Assembly: GCA_035457705.1 (NCBI GenBank)
Contig: DATIBD010000054.1
Span: 21,130-85,129 of the forward strand
Source of the DNA: DASPGQ01 sp035457705
Lineage (GTDB): Bacteria > Acidobacteriota > Vicinamibacteria > Marinacidobacterales > SMYC01
Reading direction: 5' to 3'
Length of the DNA: 64,000 bases
Each line of letters opens with the position of its first letter. Position 1 is the stretch's first letter. Under the pieces are notes generated by a model that was not told where the DNA came from, did no database searches, and was given only the letters and a program-made list of their open reading frames with translations. Below are positions 41,434 through 49,644 of this stretch, piece by piece. A program made the translations under genes and the position numbers.

Positions 41434-42842
41434 CCTTCGTCCGAGCCAACGAGCTTCGCCGTTTCACCGCGGGTGCGCGAGAGTTTGCTTTTCTCGTGCC
41501 CTCGTCGATCGTCGTCGAGCTCGACGCCGAAGTTCGCTCGATTCTCGACCGCTTGTCGGATGGACCCAAACGCGTGGGAGAGCTGGCCACTTCGAAGGAA
41601 GCCATCGAAGCGCTCCGAGAGCTCGCGAGCGTGGGGGCGGTCAGCCGCGATGGAGCTCCCGACGTTCCTCTGTCCGAGCTCGCCAGCCCTCCAGTACCAC
41701 CCCCTCTGAGTACGATCGTGCTCAATGTGACGAACAGCTGTAACCTCAGCTGTCGCTACTGCTACGAGTACGGAGAAGATCGATTGGAGAGCCCTGCCAC
41801 ACCGCAGATCATGGACGAGGACACGGCGCGGCGAGCGGTGGACACGCTCATCGCCGAGTCGGGTCACAACCGAAGGCTCCAGGTCACTTTCTTCGGCGGA
41901 GAAACGCTCTTGAACTTCAAGGTCATCCGCCCCACGGTGGAGTACGCACGCAGGCGGGCTGCCGAGGAGAAGAAATTCATCGACTTCAGCTTGACCACCA
42001 ACGCGACCCTCCTCACCCGAGGAGTCAGCCAGTGGCTTGCCGACAACCGGATAGGGGTCACCGTCTCGATCGACGGGCCTCAGGACGTGCAGGACTCGAT
42101 GCGCGTGTTTGGCCGCGGCATGGGTAGCTACGAGGTGGTCGCGCCACGAATCAAAGAGCTCCTGAGCATCTACCAGACGCGGCCCATCGGGGCCCGCGTA
42201 ACCTTGACGGCGAAGACGATCGACGTTCCTCGAATCTTCCACCACTTGATCGACGAGATGGGATTCTACGAGGTCGGTTTCGCTCCGGTGACGTCCTCGA
42301 GCGGGCTCGACTACGCGATCGACGGCAAGGGGTTCGATACCCTTCTTGCACAGTTTGCCGATCTCGCCGATCGATACGTGGATGCTGCCATCGATGGGAG
42401 TTACCTGGGGTTCTCGAATTTGAGCGACGTCCTGGGCGAGATTCACAAAGGCGTATCCAAAGCCTATCCGTGCGGAGCCGGGCTCGGACTTCTGGGCGTC
42501 GCCCCCGGAGGTGAGATCGGACTGTGCCATCGTTTCGCCGGTTCGGGAGACCACGATTTCGGCGACGTCCACTCAGGGGTCGATTCCGCGAAACGTTCGG
42601 AGCACCTCGTGAAAGGTCACCTCGATCAGCGCACCGACTGCCGAACCTGTTGGGTGCGGAGCCTGTGCTCCGGGGGGTGCTATCATGAAGCGCAGGTGCG
42701 GTACGGTGACCGTTTTCGCCCCAACCTTCATTACTGCGATTGGATACGTGCCTGGACGTCGCTCGCGCTCGAAGCCTACACGAGGATCTTGGTCGGCAAC
42801 CCGGCTTTCCTCGAGCGTTTCGACGAAAGGAAGGTAGCATGA
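41430..42842 (+). CDS. qhpD: Radical SAM enzyme forming Cys-Asp/Glu thioether bridges in the gamma subunit
   Basis: The 470-residue enzyme installs the three intrapeptide sulfur-to-methylene thioether cross-links in QhpC before export. The radical SAM cluster motif is C104-x3-C108-x2-C111 (SCNLSCRYCYEYGED). A PqqD-like, peptide-binding N-terminal region precedes it. A C-terminal SPASM-type region has Cys in YPCGAGLGLLG, GLCHRFAG and DCRTCWVRSLCSGGC for auxiliary iron-sulfur clusters. It overlaps both qhpA and qhpC by four bases, consistent with stoichiometric coupling to its substrate. Confidence 0.93.
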   Translation: MTFVRANELRRFTAGAREFAFLVPSSIVVELDAEVRSILDRLSDGPKRVGELATSKEAIEALRELASVGAVSRDGAPDVPLSELASPPVPPPLSTIVLNVTNSCNLSCRYCYEYGEDRLESPATPQIMDEDTARRAVDTLIAESGHNRRLQVTFFGGETLLNFKVIRPTVEYARRRAAEEKKFIDFSLTTNATLLTRGVSQWLADNRIGVTVSIDGPQDVQDSMRVFGRGMGSYEVVAPRIKELLSIYQTRPIGARVTLTAKTIDVPRIFHHLIDEMGFYEVGFAPVTSSSGLDYAIDGKGFDTLLAQFADLADRYVDAAIDGSYLGFSNLSDVLGEIHKGVSKAYPCGAGLGLLGVAPGGEIGLCHRFAGSGDHDFGDVHSGVDSAKRSEHLVKGHLDQRTDCRTCWVRSLCSGGCYHEAQVRYGDRFRPNLHYCDWIRAWTSLALEAYTRILVGNPAFLERFDERKVA

Positions 42843-43165
42843 AACACCTGAAGCCCGGCAACCGGAAAGCGGAAGCGGCCTTCGAATGGCTCGAAGCCGA
42901 GGGCGGCGAGGTCAAAGCTCTGCAAGAGACCCCACCACATTATCCGCCGGGGTGTACGACGATCTTCTCGCCGGGATGGGAAGTCGACTCGACCGGAGGA
43001 ACCGCCGCTTTGTGCCAACCCATGGAGCGCGACCTCTACGATTGCTACAAGACCTGTTTCTGGCCCGCTCAGGTGCCAGACTACCTGAACAACAATCCCG
43101 ACTGGCATTCGGGTTGTGCGAGTGCAAGCCAGGATTGGCGGAAGATCGATCTGATTTTTCCGTAA
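42839..43165 (+). CDS. qhpC: Quinohemoprotein amine dehydrogenase gamma subunit precursor (CTQ-bearing peptide)
   Basis: The 108-residue precursor is the RiPP-like substrate of the cluster. Comparing with the known Paracoccus gamma subunit using a constant offset of +32, every modified residue is present: thioether pairs Cys39-Glu48, Cys59-Asp65 and Cys73-Asp81, and the CTQ pair Cys69-Trp75. The first ~32 residues form the leader removed after cross-linking. An extra Cys93 follows. It lacks a Sec signal, as expected for a peptide processed in the cytoplasm and then exported. AAGGAAGG precedes the ATG, which overlaps the qhpD stop. Confidence 0.94.
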   Translation: MKHLKPGNRKAEAAFEWLEAEGGEVKALQETPPHYPPGCTTIFSPGWEVDSTGGTAALCQPMERDLYDCYKTCFWPAQVPDYLNNNPDWHSGCASASQDWRKIDLIFP

Positions 43166-43172
43166 GGGTTCT

Positions 43173-44261
43173 ATGCGAGCCTTCGCCCTCACGCTATTGG
43201 GGCTTTCTTTTCCTCTTTCGATCCGCGCGCAGAGCGAGCCCACCATTTTCATCGCCGGCGTATGGCCGGACCGGATCCTTTTTTTCGACCAGACGAAGGA
43301 TGAGTTCAGCGAGGGTCTGCGCCTGCGCCACGGTGCGGTGACTGACAGCTCCTATACCCACGACAAGAGACGGTTCTTTCTCATCACCGATCGTATGGAG
43401 TCGGTCGAGGTGGTCGATCCGGTGCACCGCGAGGTGATCGACGAGCTCAAGCTCTCGACACCGGAGCTGCGTGTTCGAATCTTCGGCGTGTTTCCGAACC
43501 CCGCGGGTACTCGCGTCTACTTGACCGTAAGCTTGGTGCGCCTTTTGCCCGACCGGTACCTTCGCGACCAGGAGTACGACATCGTGCTCTACGACTTCGA
43601 GAAGCACGACGTGGTGGAGCGGTTTTCGCTTCCGGAAGAGGTGCAGGGACGAGGTTTTCGTGCGCCGCTTCATGTTCCCCCAGGTGGGGAATCGATATAC
43701 GTCCTGGGAAGAGACATCTACGAGATCGATGCGCAGACTCACGAGGTGAAGGACACCTGGGCTCTCTCGAAGCCGCTTCTTGCTGGCTACGGTGCTGTTC
43801 GAGGGATGAGCCTGACGCAAACCGACGAGCCCGGCGTTTTCTACGGCATCTATCGCACCAAAGACCCCGTTCAGGAGAAGAGCCTCTTCGGGCTGGCGAA
43901 GATGAGCCTCTACGAGAGGAAAGTCGAGAGCTACGAGTTGGGACCCGAGCTGGAGCTCGGTCGTGGGGTTGCCATATCGCCGGACAGGAAGCGCGCCTAC
44001 GCCGGGCTCAAGGATCTGGTGGTCGTGGATCTGGAAACGAGGAAGGTCATCCTTCGGAAGGAGGGTTTCGAGCGAGGCCGGACCAACAACAGCCTCATCG
44101 TCTCGCATGACGGAACGAAACTCTACATTTCTGGAGTCGGCGATACCGTATGGGTCTACGATGCGGCATCGCTCGAGCTCGTGAAAACGGTTCACGCGGG
44201 TGGCGACTTCATGATGCCCCCGGTCGAGATCCCCAATCCGAGGCTTTCGAAGAACGACTGA
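43173..44261 (+). CDS. qhpB: Quinohemoprotein amine dehydrogenase beta subunit (seven-bladed propeller)
   Basis: The 362-residue periplasmic subunit has a signal peptide (MRAFALTLLGLSFPLSIRA) and repeated YVTN-like propeller strands (FIAGVWPDRILFFDQTKDEF, VEVVDPVHREVIDELKLS, DLVVVDLETRKVI, TVWVYDAASLELVKTVHAG). The beta subunit cups the gamma subunit and shapes the substrate pocket around CTQ. It begins 7 nt after qhpC and is followed 4 nt later by qhpE. The gene order A-D-C-B-E equals that of the characterised Paracoccus operon. Confidence 0.92.
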   Translation: MRAFALTLLGLSFPLSIRAQSEPTIFIAGVWPDRILFFDQTKDEFSEGLRLRHGAVTDSSYTHDKRRFFLITDRMESVEVVDPVHREVIDELKLSTPELRVRIFGVFPNPAGTRVYLTVSLVRLLPDRYLRDQEYDIVLYDFEKHDVVERFSLPEEVQGRGFRAPLHVPPGGESIYVLGRDIYEIDAQTHEVKDTWALSKPLLAGYGAVRGMSLTQTDEPGVFYGIYRTKDPVQEKSLFGLAKMSLYERKVESYELGPELELGRGVAISPDRKRAYAGLKDLVVVDLETRKVILRKEGFERGRTNNSLIVSHDGTKLYISGVGDTVWVYDAASLELVKTVHAGGDFMMPPVEIPNPRLSKND

Positions 44262-44265
44262 CGAC

Positions 44266-45003
44266 GTGACTCGAGTCGTTCGTGTGGGCGTCGTGGATAG
44301 TGGTATCAATCCGCGTCATCCTCACGTGGGCTCGGTGGCCGGCGGCGTAGGCATCCGCGTCCGGGACGGCCGCGTCGAGCTCGACGAGGACTGGCAAGAT
44401 CTCTTGGGCCATGGCACGGCTGTGGCGGCGACCATCCGAGGACACGCCCCCGGAGCCGCCCTCTTCTCGATCCGGATCTTCCGGCGACGCCTCGATGCCC
44501 ACGTCGAGGCGCTCGTGCGCGCGATCGAGTGGGCGGCGGACAACGGCCTCGATATCGTGAGCTCGTCTCTCGGCTGCGCGAGCCGGGACTGCCGACCCGA
44601 GCTCGAGCGCATCTTGCGAGGGTCAGGGTTGACGATCGTTTCCGCCGCGTCGATTAGGGGAGAGCCGTCTCTTCTCGGGGGGATCCCAGGAGTCTTGGCG
44701 GTGGTGGCGGATCCGAGGCTTGCCGACGACGAGGTCCGTCATCGCGACGGTGTTTTCTATGCTTCATCCTGGGCGCGCTGTCTCGGCGAGCTGCCGAAGG
44801 AGAAGAACTTCCACGGCACGAGCCTGGCCGTAGCCCACGTTAGCGGAGCCGTCGCGGCACTGCTCGGGGCGCGGCCGATGACGCCGACGGAGCTCCGCTC
44901 GGAGTTTCGTGCTCTCTGCTCTTCCGGTGGGTCGAGGACGTCCGAGGTCTCGGCTCAGAGCGCCGGTGGCGGAGCCAGCGCTTCACGTTCTAATCTAAGA
45001 TGA
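44266..45003 (+). CDS. qhpE: Subtilisin-like protease processing the gamma-subunit leader
   Basis: The 245-residue cytosolic serine protease of the subtilase family carries a catalytic triad at Asp11 (VGVVDSGI), His49 (LLGHGTAVAAT) and Ser186 (HGTSLAVAHVSG). The usual oxyanion-hole Asn position reads SAASIRGE, so that Asn is not obvious. No signal peptide is present, matching QhpE, which cleaves the leader of cross-linked QhpC in the cytoplasm. The start is GTG. The C-terminal 30 residues are Ser/Gly/Ala-rich and probably disordered. Confidence 0.87.
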   Translation: MTRVVRVGVVDSGINPRHPHVGSVAGGVGIRVRDGRVELDEDWQDLLGHGTAVAATIRGHAPGAALFSIRIFRRRLDAHVEALVRAIEWAADNGLDIVSSSLGCASRDCRPELERILRGSGLTIVSAASIRGEPSLLGGIPGVLAVVADPRLADDEVRHRDGVFYASSWARCLGELPKEKNFHGTSLAVAHVSGAVAALLGARPMTPTELRSEFRALCSSGGSRTSEVSAQSAGGGASASRSNLR

Positions 45004-45010
45004 GCCCCGA

Positions 45011-45589
45011 ATGCGAATTCTCCCATTGGCGCTGGTGTTGGCGATCGCCAGCCCGGCTTTCGCCGAGGTAGACCCCGACAAGGGAGTCTTCCTCGTCGCG
45101 AGACCGAAGATCGATGGGGGTCCGTTTGCGCACAGCGTCGTGTTGATTCTCGCCCACGGGGATGGCGGGACCCTTGGCGTCATCGTCAATCGCGCAAGCG
45201 ACGTCCCCCTCGAAGAAGCCCTTCCCGAGTTGAAGAGTAAACGAAGGCCGGTGCATTCGTTGAACTTCGGCGGTCCGGTGGGACTCGACGGACTCCTTTT
45301 TCTCTTTCGCAGCGATGAGCCTCACCAAGGTGCCGACGAAGTCATGGACCATGTGTACTACTCGGGCGGACGGAACGTTCTCGAGTCGCTTCTGGACGAG
45401 GACAAGGGGCCCGAAGAGCTCAAAGTCTTCCTCGGTCACGCGGGCTGGGCTCCCGGGCAGCTTGGCGCCGAGATCGCCCGCGGCGATTGGGACCTCGTTC
45501 GCGCCGACGCCTTCACGGTGTTCCAGAAAGATCCGAAGACCCTCTGGCTCGAGCTCTCTCCGTCCAGCCGGACCACCGCGGACTACTAG
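45011..45589 (+). CDS. YqgE/AlgH-family protein with a signal peptide
   Basis: The 192-residue protein has an unusual Sec-type signal (MRILPLALVLAIASPAFA) followed by an AlgH domain: GVFLVARPKIDGGPFAHSVV, LGVIVNRASDVPLEEALPEL, FGGPVGLDGLLFLFR and LKVFLGHAGWAPGQLGAEI, the last being the family hallmark. AlgH/YqgE is normally cytosolic and of unclear function, linked to nucleic-acid or metabolic enzymes. It starts 7 nt after qhpE, so it is likely expressed with the qhp genes. Confidence 0.85.
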   Translation: MRILPLALVLAIASPAFAEVDPDKGVFLVARPKIDGGPFAHSVVLILAHGDGGTLGVIVNRASDVPLEEALPELKSKRRPVHSLNFGGPVGLDGLLFLFRSDEPHQGADEVMDHVYYSGGRNVLESLLDEDKGPEELKVFLGHAGWAPGQLGAEIARGDWDLVRADAFTVFQKDPKTLWLELSPSSRTTADY

Positions 45590-45608
45590 AGAGAGCGGGA
45601 GGTTAGTC

Positions 45609-45923
45609 ATGAGCAAGAATTCCATCGTGGTCCTGGCGCTCCTCGTGGGCGCCTGTGGGGCGTCGGACTCGGGTGACTCGAGCGCGGCGATTCCCGTGGA
45701 CAAGATCGTCTTGGATACGGAGCTTCTTCGTGAGATGCAGTCCGCCGCGAATGACATCGTTCGCAACGCCGCCGATTGCAATTATGTAACGAGCGCTGCT
45801 CCCGACTTCTACCGCATGCTCGGCGAGGCCGAGGGGAAAGCCCAGACCGAGGTGGGAAAGCAGACTCTCGACACGGTGCGAAGGCAGGTGGACCCCATCG
45901 CCGAAGCCTGCGGCGCTCGATAG
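45609..45923 (+). CDS. Small lipoprotein, function unknown
   Basis: The 104-residue protein starts MSKNSIVVLALLVGACGASD, with the lipobox LVGAC, so it should be lipid-anchored after cleavage. The remaining ~85 residues are mostly helical, with two further Cys (ADCNYV and EACGAR). GGAGG lies close upstream of the ATG. It follows the AlgH gene by 19 nt. I do not recognise a family. Confidence 0.7.
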   Translation: MSKNSIVVLALLVGACGASDSGDSSAAIPVDKIVLDTELLREMQSAANDIVRNAADCNYVTSAAPDFYRMLGEAEGKAQTEVGKQTLDTVRRQVDPIAEACGAR

Positions 45924-46016
45924 TGGCGCGACAGGTTCCGGGCCAGTCGAGGCTCGACGGGGAAGAACCGAGGAAACCAAGCGACGAGCTCGAATGCATA
46001 GAGCGCAGGAGGTAGG

Positions 46017-46316
46017 ATGCCAACTTTCGTGTTGATGACCAAACTCTCGCCCGAGACCATGGGTGATCCTCGAGGCATGAAACAGGTCGGCAAGACCTGG
46101 CTCCAGAAAGTCTCGCAACACTGTCCCGGCGTGAAGTGGATCGCCCACTACGCGCTTCTCGGTCGGTACGACTTCATGGACATCTACGAGGCACCAGACT
46201 TCGAGACCGCTCACAAGGTTTCTTACATCTCTCGGGCCGAGGGTGCCCTCGATGCCGAGAGCTGGCAGGCCGTCCCCTATGAAGACTACGTGGAGCTCGT
46301 CGACGACCTGAAGTAA
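46017..46316 (+). CDS. GYD domain protein
   Basis: The 99-residue cytosolic protein matches the GYD family: MPTFVLMTKLSPE, KTWLQKVSQHCPGVKWIAHY, ALLGRYDFMDIYEAPDFETA (GRYDF corresponds to the GYD motif) and a GTEVKSY-like SYISRAEGALDAES. GYD domains form small ferredoxin-like alpha/beta dimers of unknown activity. GGAGG lies upstream of the ATG. The exonuclease III remnant follows after 6 nt. Confidence 0.85.
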   Translation: MPTFVLMTKLSPETMGDPRGMKQVGKTWLQKVSQHCPGVKWIAHYALLGRYDFMDIYEAPDFETAHKVSYISRAEGALDAESWQAVPYEDYVELVDDLK

Positions 46317-46322
46317 GTAGGC

Positions 46323-46442
46323 AGCGTCGCGCTCTTCATCGACCGGCGGGTCAGAAACGTGGAGATCGGTCGCGAGTACCGGAAGAAGAAAGACGGGCTC
46401 ATCGCTTCGGACCACGCCCCGGTATGGAGCGGTCTCGATTGA
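46323..46442 (+). pseudogene. C-terminal remnant of an exodeoxyribonuclease III gene
   Basis: An open frame with no start codon encodes SVALFIDRRVRNVEIGREYR followed by KKKDGLIASDHAPVWSGLD and a TGA stop. This is the conserved C-terminal end of the Xth/ExoIII family, including the SDHAPV motif with the catalytic histidine. About 40 of some 260 residues remain. The rest of the gene has been deleted, and the GYD gene lies immediately upstream. Confidence 0.85.
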
Positions 46443-46455
46443 ACAATCGGTGGGA

Positions 46456-47166
46456 CTAGATTTCTCGAGTCGGACACGAGGCGATCCGGTAGCCGGCCTT
46501 GCGCACGGTGAGGATATGCCGCGGAGCGGAAGGGTCATCTTCGAGCTTTCGACGAAGCTCCGCGATGTGAGTGTCAACGGTGCGGCTCACGACCTCCGCG
46601 GAGTACCCCCAGACCGTTCGCAAAAGGTCGTTTCTGGAAACGACCGCGCCCCGAGCGCCCACGAGTGCCATGAGAAGGTCGAACTCCTTGGGGGCCAACT
46701 CGACGATCTCCCCGGCGCGTCGAACCGTTCGGGAGGCGATGTCCCAGGTGACGTCTCCAAAGCCAGGAGCGAAGTCGCCGGCCCGGCTGCCCCGCCCGGG
46801 AAGCTGCGGGCGACGCAGCAACGCCTCGACCCGCGCCAGGAGCTCGAGAACCCCGAAGGGCTTCGTCACATAATCATCGGCCCCGAGTCTCAGGCCGCGC
46901 ACTTTGTCCGCTTCGGCTCCCCGGGCGCTCAAGATTAGCACCGGCATCGCGAGGGCCTCTTCCCGCATCGCGCGCAAGACCCGGAACCCGTCCTTGTCCG
47001 GGAGCATGAGGTCCAAGATCACCAGGTCGGGAGCCAGGCGTTGCGCCTTTGCGAGTCCGGTAGACCCGTTGGTCGCCACCTCGACCCGGTAACCCTCGAT
47101 CTCCAGATTGTTGCGGAGTCCGAACGCCAGGTCCTCGTTGTCCTCTATCAAAAGCAATTGCCTCAC
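46456..47166 (-). CDS. OmpR/PhoB-family response regulator
   Basis: The 236-residue cytosolic transcription factor has a receiver domain with Asp52 as the phosphoacceptor (LVILDLMLPDKDG), the conserved acidic pair E8-D9, T/S and K switch positions (SARG, KPF), and a C-terminal winged-helix DNA-binding domain (about 135-232: ELAPKEFDLLMAL, SRTVDTHIAELRRKLED, TVRKAGYRI). It is downstream of and overlaps the partner sensor kinase (4 nt). Target genes are unknown. Confidence 0.93.
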   Translation of the reverse strand: MRQLLLIEDNEDLAFGLRNNLEIEGYRVEVATNGSTGLAKAQRLAPDLVILDLMLPDKDGFRVLRAMREEALAMPVLILSARGAEADKVRGLRLGADDYVTKPFGVLELLARVEALLRRPQLPGRGSRAGDFAPGFGDVTWDIASRTVRRAGEIVELAPKEFDLLMALVGARGAVVSRNDLLRTVWGYSAEVVSRTVDTHIAELRRKLEDDPSAPRHILTVRKAGYRIASCPTREI

Positions 47167-48761
47167 GGCCGCACCTCGGGATCGGGGCCTGCGGGAAGGT
47201 CGAAGGCAACGCGGGTTCCTCCCGTCGGGCCGCTTTCGACGAAAACACGGCCTCGCTGACGGGAAACGAGCTCGCGCACCACAGCGAGCCCTATCCCCGT
47301 GCCGCCGACCGCAGAGTTTCTTTCTCGCTCGAGGCGGTAGAAGCGCTCGAGCACCCGCTCCCGCTCGTCCCGCGGGATCCCCGGGCCCTGGTCCTCGACG
47401 AAAACGCGGGCTCCGCCTTTGATCGACTCGATCCCCACGACGATCTCCTGACCTCGCGGGCCATATTTCATCGCGTTGTCCAGCAGATTGAGAAGCACCT
47501 GGCGGAGCGCGTCGGGATCGAAGGCGGCCTCGACTCCGGGCTCGAAACGGGTCTTTATCTGTATCCCCTTTCCCGAGACGAACGGATGGAATTGCTCGAG
47601 CGCTTCGAGCACCGAAGGCTCGAGCGGATGCGCTTCGGGCGACACCGCTATGGCCTCTCGCTCGGCGCGCGAGAACTGGAGCACATTCTCGACGAGATGC
47701 GAGAGGCGTCGCGCCTCGCGGTCGATAACTTCGATCGCACGCTGCCTCTCGTCGTTTGATCGTACCCGACCGAGGTGAAGGGTCTCGGCGAACATGCGGA
47801 TCTGGGCGAGGGGGGTGCGTAGCTCGTGCGAGACGCTCGCGACGAACTCCGAGCGGAGCTTCTGGTTGGCCCGCTCACGGTGAAGATCGAGAACGAGAGT
47901 GGTTAGAAGCGTTGCCGTGAGGAGGGTCAGCCCCAAGAAGACGGGCAATCGGGACGGAGGTAGGCCGCCGATGACGAGGTCGGAAGCCTTCGCCGGGTCG
48001 ACGGAAACCAGAACCCGGGATCCCGCGAGCACTCCACCATAATGGTCGTCGAAGTAAGTCACGACACCGAAGTCAGCTCGGTACGTTCCCGACGAGCGGA
48101 ATCTCTCGATCCCGCCGTGGTCCACGAGCGAAGCGAAGATCACGTCGTTTGTAACCTCGCCCCGACCAAGAGACGGCGGAAGAAGAGGGCTGGCCATCAC
48201 CGCCTTCCGGACGAGCTCTTCGAGGGCAGGGAGATCCACCTGGAATCCAACGATCGGAGGTCCGGGTCGAAAGACCGCGGTGACCGGCCCGCCTTCCACG
48301 TCGCCGTGGGCTACGAAGTAGGGGGCGGATGTCTCCGAGGGCGGGGTCTCGAGCCGGGATTCCAGCCAGTTGAGAAATTCTTCCGAGGGCGACTCTTTGC
48401 CCGCGAAGTACACTTGACCAGAGCTCGGCTCGAAAACGAAGTACCGCTTCGAAAGCGGCAAGGCGAGCCGCAACCTCTCGTCCCCTTGCTCGTTCAACAG
48501 GCGTACTGCGTGCTCGATGTCGCCACTCGCCTCGAAGCTCTGGGCGAGAGCGGTCACAAGCGGATAATAGCCCTGGTAGCCGACTTGCACCGCGGTGCGG
48601 CGAACGAGCTCGTCCGCGGCGAGAGCCGCGTAGTCCCTGAGGACGCTTTCGGCCGCCGCGCGGTGGGAGTTGACGGCGTATTGGGCCTGCCAGGCGAGGA
48701 TGCCCGTAGCCGCCAGGATGACGAGAAGCGACGCCGCGATTACCGCGCTTCGCGATCTCAT
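47163..48761 (-). CDS. Two-component sensor histidine kinase
   Basis: The 532-residue membrane kinase has an N-terminal membrane segment (about 7-25) and a large extracytoplasmic sensor region of about 250 residues, then a second membrane segment near 276-298. The HisKA domain contains SHELRTPLAQIRMFAETL (phospho-His), followed by an HATPase domain with DNAMKYG (N box), EDQGPGIP (G1), RFYRLER (F box) and GGTGIGLAVV (G2). The signal is unknown. It is transcribed with the response regulator and is divergent from the cytochrome gene. Confidence 0.93.
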   Translation of the reverse strand: MRSRSAVIAASLLVILAATGILAWQAQYAVNSHRAAAESVLRDYAALAADELVRRTAVQVGYQGYYPLVTALAQSFEASGDIEHAVRLLNEQGDERLRLALPLSKRYFVFEPSSGQVYFAGKESPSEEFLNWLESRLETPPSETSAPYFVAHGDVEGGPVTAVFRPGPPIVGFQVDLPALEELVRKAVMASPLLPPSLGRGEVTNDVIFASLVDHGGIERFRSSGTYRADFGVVTYFDDHYGGVLAGSRVLVSVDPAKASDLVIGGLPPSRLPVFLGLTLLTATLLTTLVLDLHRERANQKLRSEFVASVSHELRTPLAQIRMFAETLHLGRVRSNDERQRAIEVIDREARRLSHLVENVLQFSRAEREAIAVSPEAHPLEPSVLEALEQFHPFVSGKGIQIKTRFEPGVEAAFDPDALRQVLLNLLDNAMKYGPRGQEIVVGIESIKGGARVFVEDQGPGIPRDERERVLERFYRLERERNSAVGGTGIGLAVVRELVSRQRGRVFVESGPTGGTRVAFDLPAGPDPEVRP

Positions 48762-48895
48762 CCAAGGGAGTCTAGCACCCGTCGACGGGGCACTGGCGTC
48801 GGCCAGGACGGAACGGGTGAAATTTGCCGTTCCCTGACAAAACCCTTGCCGAATCCGGACCTCCAGGTCGAACCCTTTCGACTACTCTTCCATTC

Positions 48896-49621
48896 ATGAA
48901 CTGGCTGCTCTTCTTCATCAGCTTTCTCGCCCTCCTCGTTGGTCTCGCCTCCCGAGCAGAAGGACAGATTCCGGAAACGTTCACCAACCTGCAGGTCCTC
49001 CCGAAGGACATCGATCGACGAATCCTCATCGAGACGATGAGGAGCTTCTCCTTCGCCCTCGGAGTGCGGTGCGAGCACTGCCACCTCGGTGGGCCGATGC
49101 TCGATCAAGTCGATTTCGCGTCCGATGAGAGAGAGGCCAAAGGGATCGCGAGGCGGATGCTTCGCATGGTCGAGGCGATCAATCGCGAGCACATCTCCCC
49201 GATCCGGGGCGGCGAGACGACCGTCCAGTGCTTCACCTGCCACCGCGGGGTCGCGAGACCGGTAACGATCGAATCGATCATGGAAACGGTTCTCGACGCC
49301 GATGGAGCCGAGGCGGCGGTCGCACGTTATCGAGAGCTCCGGAACGACCACTACGGGCGCGGGAGCTACGATTTCGGCGACATCCCCCTCAACCGGCTGG
49401 GAGAGGCTCTCCTCGGAGCGGGCAAAGCTGGAGAAGCAATCTCGATTCTCGAGCTCAATGCCGAGTTCCATGCGGATTCCGCCTGGGTCCACCAATTGCT
49501 GGGGGAGGCGTACCTGGCCTCGGGAGACCGCGAGAAAGCCCGTGCCTCGTTCGAAAAGTCGCTAACTATCGCTCCCGAGAATTCTGCCGCCAAGAAGCGT
49601 CTCGAGGAGCTCGAGAAGTAA
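48896..49621 (+). CDS. c-type cytochrome with reaction-centre-cytochrome-like domain and TPRs
   Basis: The 241-residue exported protein has an N-terminal signal or anchor (MNWLLFFISFLALLVGLASR), haem-binding CEHCH (about 54) and CFTCH (about 112) sites as in photosynthetic reaction-centre cytochrome c-like proteins of non-phototrophic acidobacteria and relatives. A C-terminal TPR pair follows (AGKAGEAISILELNAEF, ASGDREKARASFEKSLTI). No photosynthesis genes are nearby, so it more likely serves respiratory or periplasmic electron transfer. The ATG was chosen because it starts the signal peptide. Confidence 0.83.
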   Translation: MNWLLFFISFLALLVGLASRAEGQIPETFTNLQVLPKDIDRRILIETMRSFSFALGVRCEHCHLGGPMLDQVDFASDEREAKGIARRMLRMVEAINREHISPIRGGETTVQCFTCHRGVARPVTIESIMETVLDADGAEAAVARYRELRNDHYGRGSYDFGDIPLNRLGEALLGAGKAGEAISILELNAEFHADSAWVHQLLGEAYLASGDREKARASFEKSLTIAPENSAAKKRLEELEK

Positions 49622-49644
49622 CCGTCATCGCCCTGCTCGGCTAA

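Noticed and set aside
48896..49621. Photosynthetic reaction-centre cytochrome, implying phototrophy
   Set aside because: No reaction-centre, chlorophyll or carotenoid genes are present, and related domains occur in many non-phototrophs.
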